DNA of 5,916 nucleotides from assembly GCA_016462305.1 (NCBI GenBank), contig JAEMTM010000112.1, positions 1 to 5,916 on the forward strand. Reading direction: 5' to 3'. A model generated the notes under the pieces. It searched no databases and had not been told where the DNA came from. It saw only the letters and a program-made list of their open reading frames with translations. Positions within the stretch are counted from its first letter, which is position 1. Every line of letters begins with the position of its first letter. The translations under genes were made by a program, and so were the position numbers. This stretch comes from Sphingomonadaceae bacterium (GTDB lineage: Bacteria; Pseudomonadota; Alphaproteobacteria; Sphingomonadales; Sphingomonadaceae). This document shows, piece after piece, positions 5,119 through 5,916 of this stretch.

Positions 5119-5904
5119 ATGAAATTATCAAAGCATCTGGTGGACAAACCCTGGGGTCGAACGGACATTCCGGCGGAATTCGGCAGCATGCGTGGCCGCC
5201 GCGTCGGCGAAATCTGGTACAGCGCCGAAAGCGAAGCGCCTTTGCCGATTTTGGTGAAATGGCTTTTTACGTCCGAGAGGCTCTCCATCCAGGTACACCC
5301 TGATGACGCACAGGCACGCGCGCGCGGCTTGTCGTCCGGCAAAGAAGAATGTTGGTACATTGTTGACGCAGAGCCGGGCGCGGTCATTGGAATTGGGACC
5401 AAGCGCCCACTCACTAGCGAAGAACTGCACGCCGCGTCACTTTCGGGCGAGATTGAAGGGCTGATGGACTGGAAAAAAGTGTCTGCCGGAGACTATTTTT
5501 ACATTCCCGCCGGCACCGTCCACGCCATCGGGGCCGGGATAGTTCTTGTCGAGGTTCAGCAATATGCGGACATCACGTACCGCCTGTATGACTATGGCCG
5601 CGATCGCGAGCTGCATCTGGAAGATGGTGTAGCGGTATCGTCTGCAACACCATATACAGACGCTCGGTCCGGACATGCCGATCTTGGCGATCAGCTTGTC
5701 GCAGGCCCATATTTTCAACTTTGGTATGTCCGTGACATGGATGATGTGCCGGCGTTGCCACCTTCAGGGAATATCTGGATTATTCCGCTGTCAGGCAAGG
5801 TTCAAACAGATGGAGCGGTCGCCGCCAAGGGTGACTGCATAATCACGTCCGGCAAAGCAAAGATCATTTTTTCAAGCGACGCAAAGGCGCTTGTTGCCTT
5901 TTAG
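5119..5904 (+). CDS. manA: Mannose-6-phosphate isomerase, class I short form
   Basis: This zinc enzyme of 261 residues interconverts fructose-6-phosphate and mannose-6-phosphate, the entry step to GDP-mannose. The cupin metal ligands are visible: Q58 and H60 in SIQVHPDD, E77 in GKEECWYIVD and H135 in PAGTVHAIG. K47 lies in ILVKWLF, and R155 in DITYRLYDYGR is the usual active-site arginine. The short length matches the compact Bacillus-type form rather than the 390-residue enterobacterial one. The ATG at 5119 is chosen because the family starts just before the PWG motif (KPWGR). An in-frame TTG at 5053 would add 22 unrelated residues. No clear ribosome binding site precedes 5119. It is divergent from manC with 209 bp between them, and supplies the same pathway. 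The frame is intact and ends 12 bp before the window edge. Confidence 0.93.
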   Translation: MKLSKHLVDKPWGRTDIPAEFGSMRGRRVGEIWYSAESEAPLPILVKWLFTSERLSIQVHPDDAQARARGLSSGKEECWYIVDAEPGAVIGIGTKRPLTSEELHAASLSGEIEGLMDWKKVSAGDYFYIPAGTVHAIGAGIVLVEVQQYADITYRLYDYGRDRELHLEDGVAVSSATPYTDARSGHADLGDQLVAGPYFQLWYVRDMDDVPALPPSGNIWIIPLSGKVQTDGAVAAKGDCIITSGKAKIIFSSDAKALVAF

Positions 5905-5916
5905 AGCATGTGTTGC

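Noticed and set aside
4899..5414. 171-codon - strand ORF over the manA start
   Set aside because: It is antisense to the N-terminal half of manA, including the metal-ligand codons, and has no recognisable motifs.
1..5916. CRISPR array, tRNA, rRNA or complete insertion sequence
   Set aside because: No regularly spaced repeats, no cloverleaf or rRNA-like stretches, and no transposase motifs were seen on either strand.

Overview
The window looks like a piece of a sphingomonad-type alphaproteobacterial chromosome (Sphingomonadales). This is inferred from protein style only: the TetR-family regulator, the short mannose-1-phosphate guanylyltransferase and the UDP-glucuronate-epimerase-like protein all read like sphingomonad versions. 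Codon use is GC-leaning, with one sharply AT-rich intergenic stretch. Genus and species cannot be fixed from the sequence.

The left third (about 1-1850) is an accessory patch of small toxin-antitoxin-like modules. First comes the 3' end of a RelE/HigB-type toxin gene overlapping its XRE antitoxin gene (+ strand). Next is a short gene start on the - strand that runs into the antitoxin tail and looks like the stump of another gene, possibly Fic-related. Then comes a - strand pair matching the 'mobile mystery protein A/B' families: an XRE helix-turn-helix protein (1283-1747) overlapping a Fic-domain protein (693-1286) by 4 bp. Upstream of this pair are two operator-like inverted repeats of the same geometry, 33 bp centre to centre, over a candidate promoter. 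The XRE protein also carries a perfect match to the (S/T)xxxE(G/N) motif by which Fic antitoxins block their toxins. This is the most interesting feature of the window.

A 394-bp region (1748-2141) separates this patch from sugar-nucleotide genes. These are a UDP-glucuronate 4-epimerase-like gene (+, 2142-3125), a convergent TetR-family regulator (-, 3128-3760) with a 12-bp palindrome inside its own candidate promoter, manC (-, 3878-4909) and the divergent manA (+, 5119-5904). ManA makes mannose-6-phosphate from fructose-6-phosphate and ManC makes GDP-mannose from mannose-1-phosphate. The phosphomannomutase that links them is not in the window. With the epimerase supplying a uronic-acid sugar nucleotide, the block points to surface or exopolysaccharide precursor supply. 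No glycosyltransferase, flippase or polymerase gene is present here. The 209-bp manC-manA gap contains a 30-codon ORF with a near-ideal ribosome binding site.

No rRNA, tRNA, CRISPR array, complete insertion sequence or convincing intrinsic terminator was seen.
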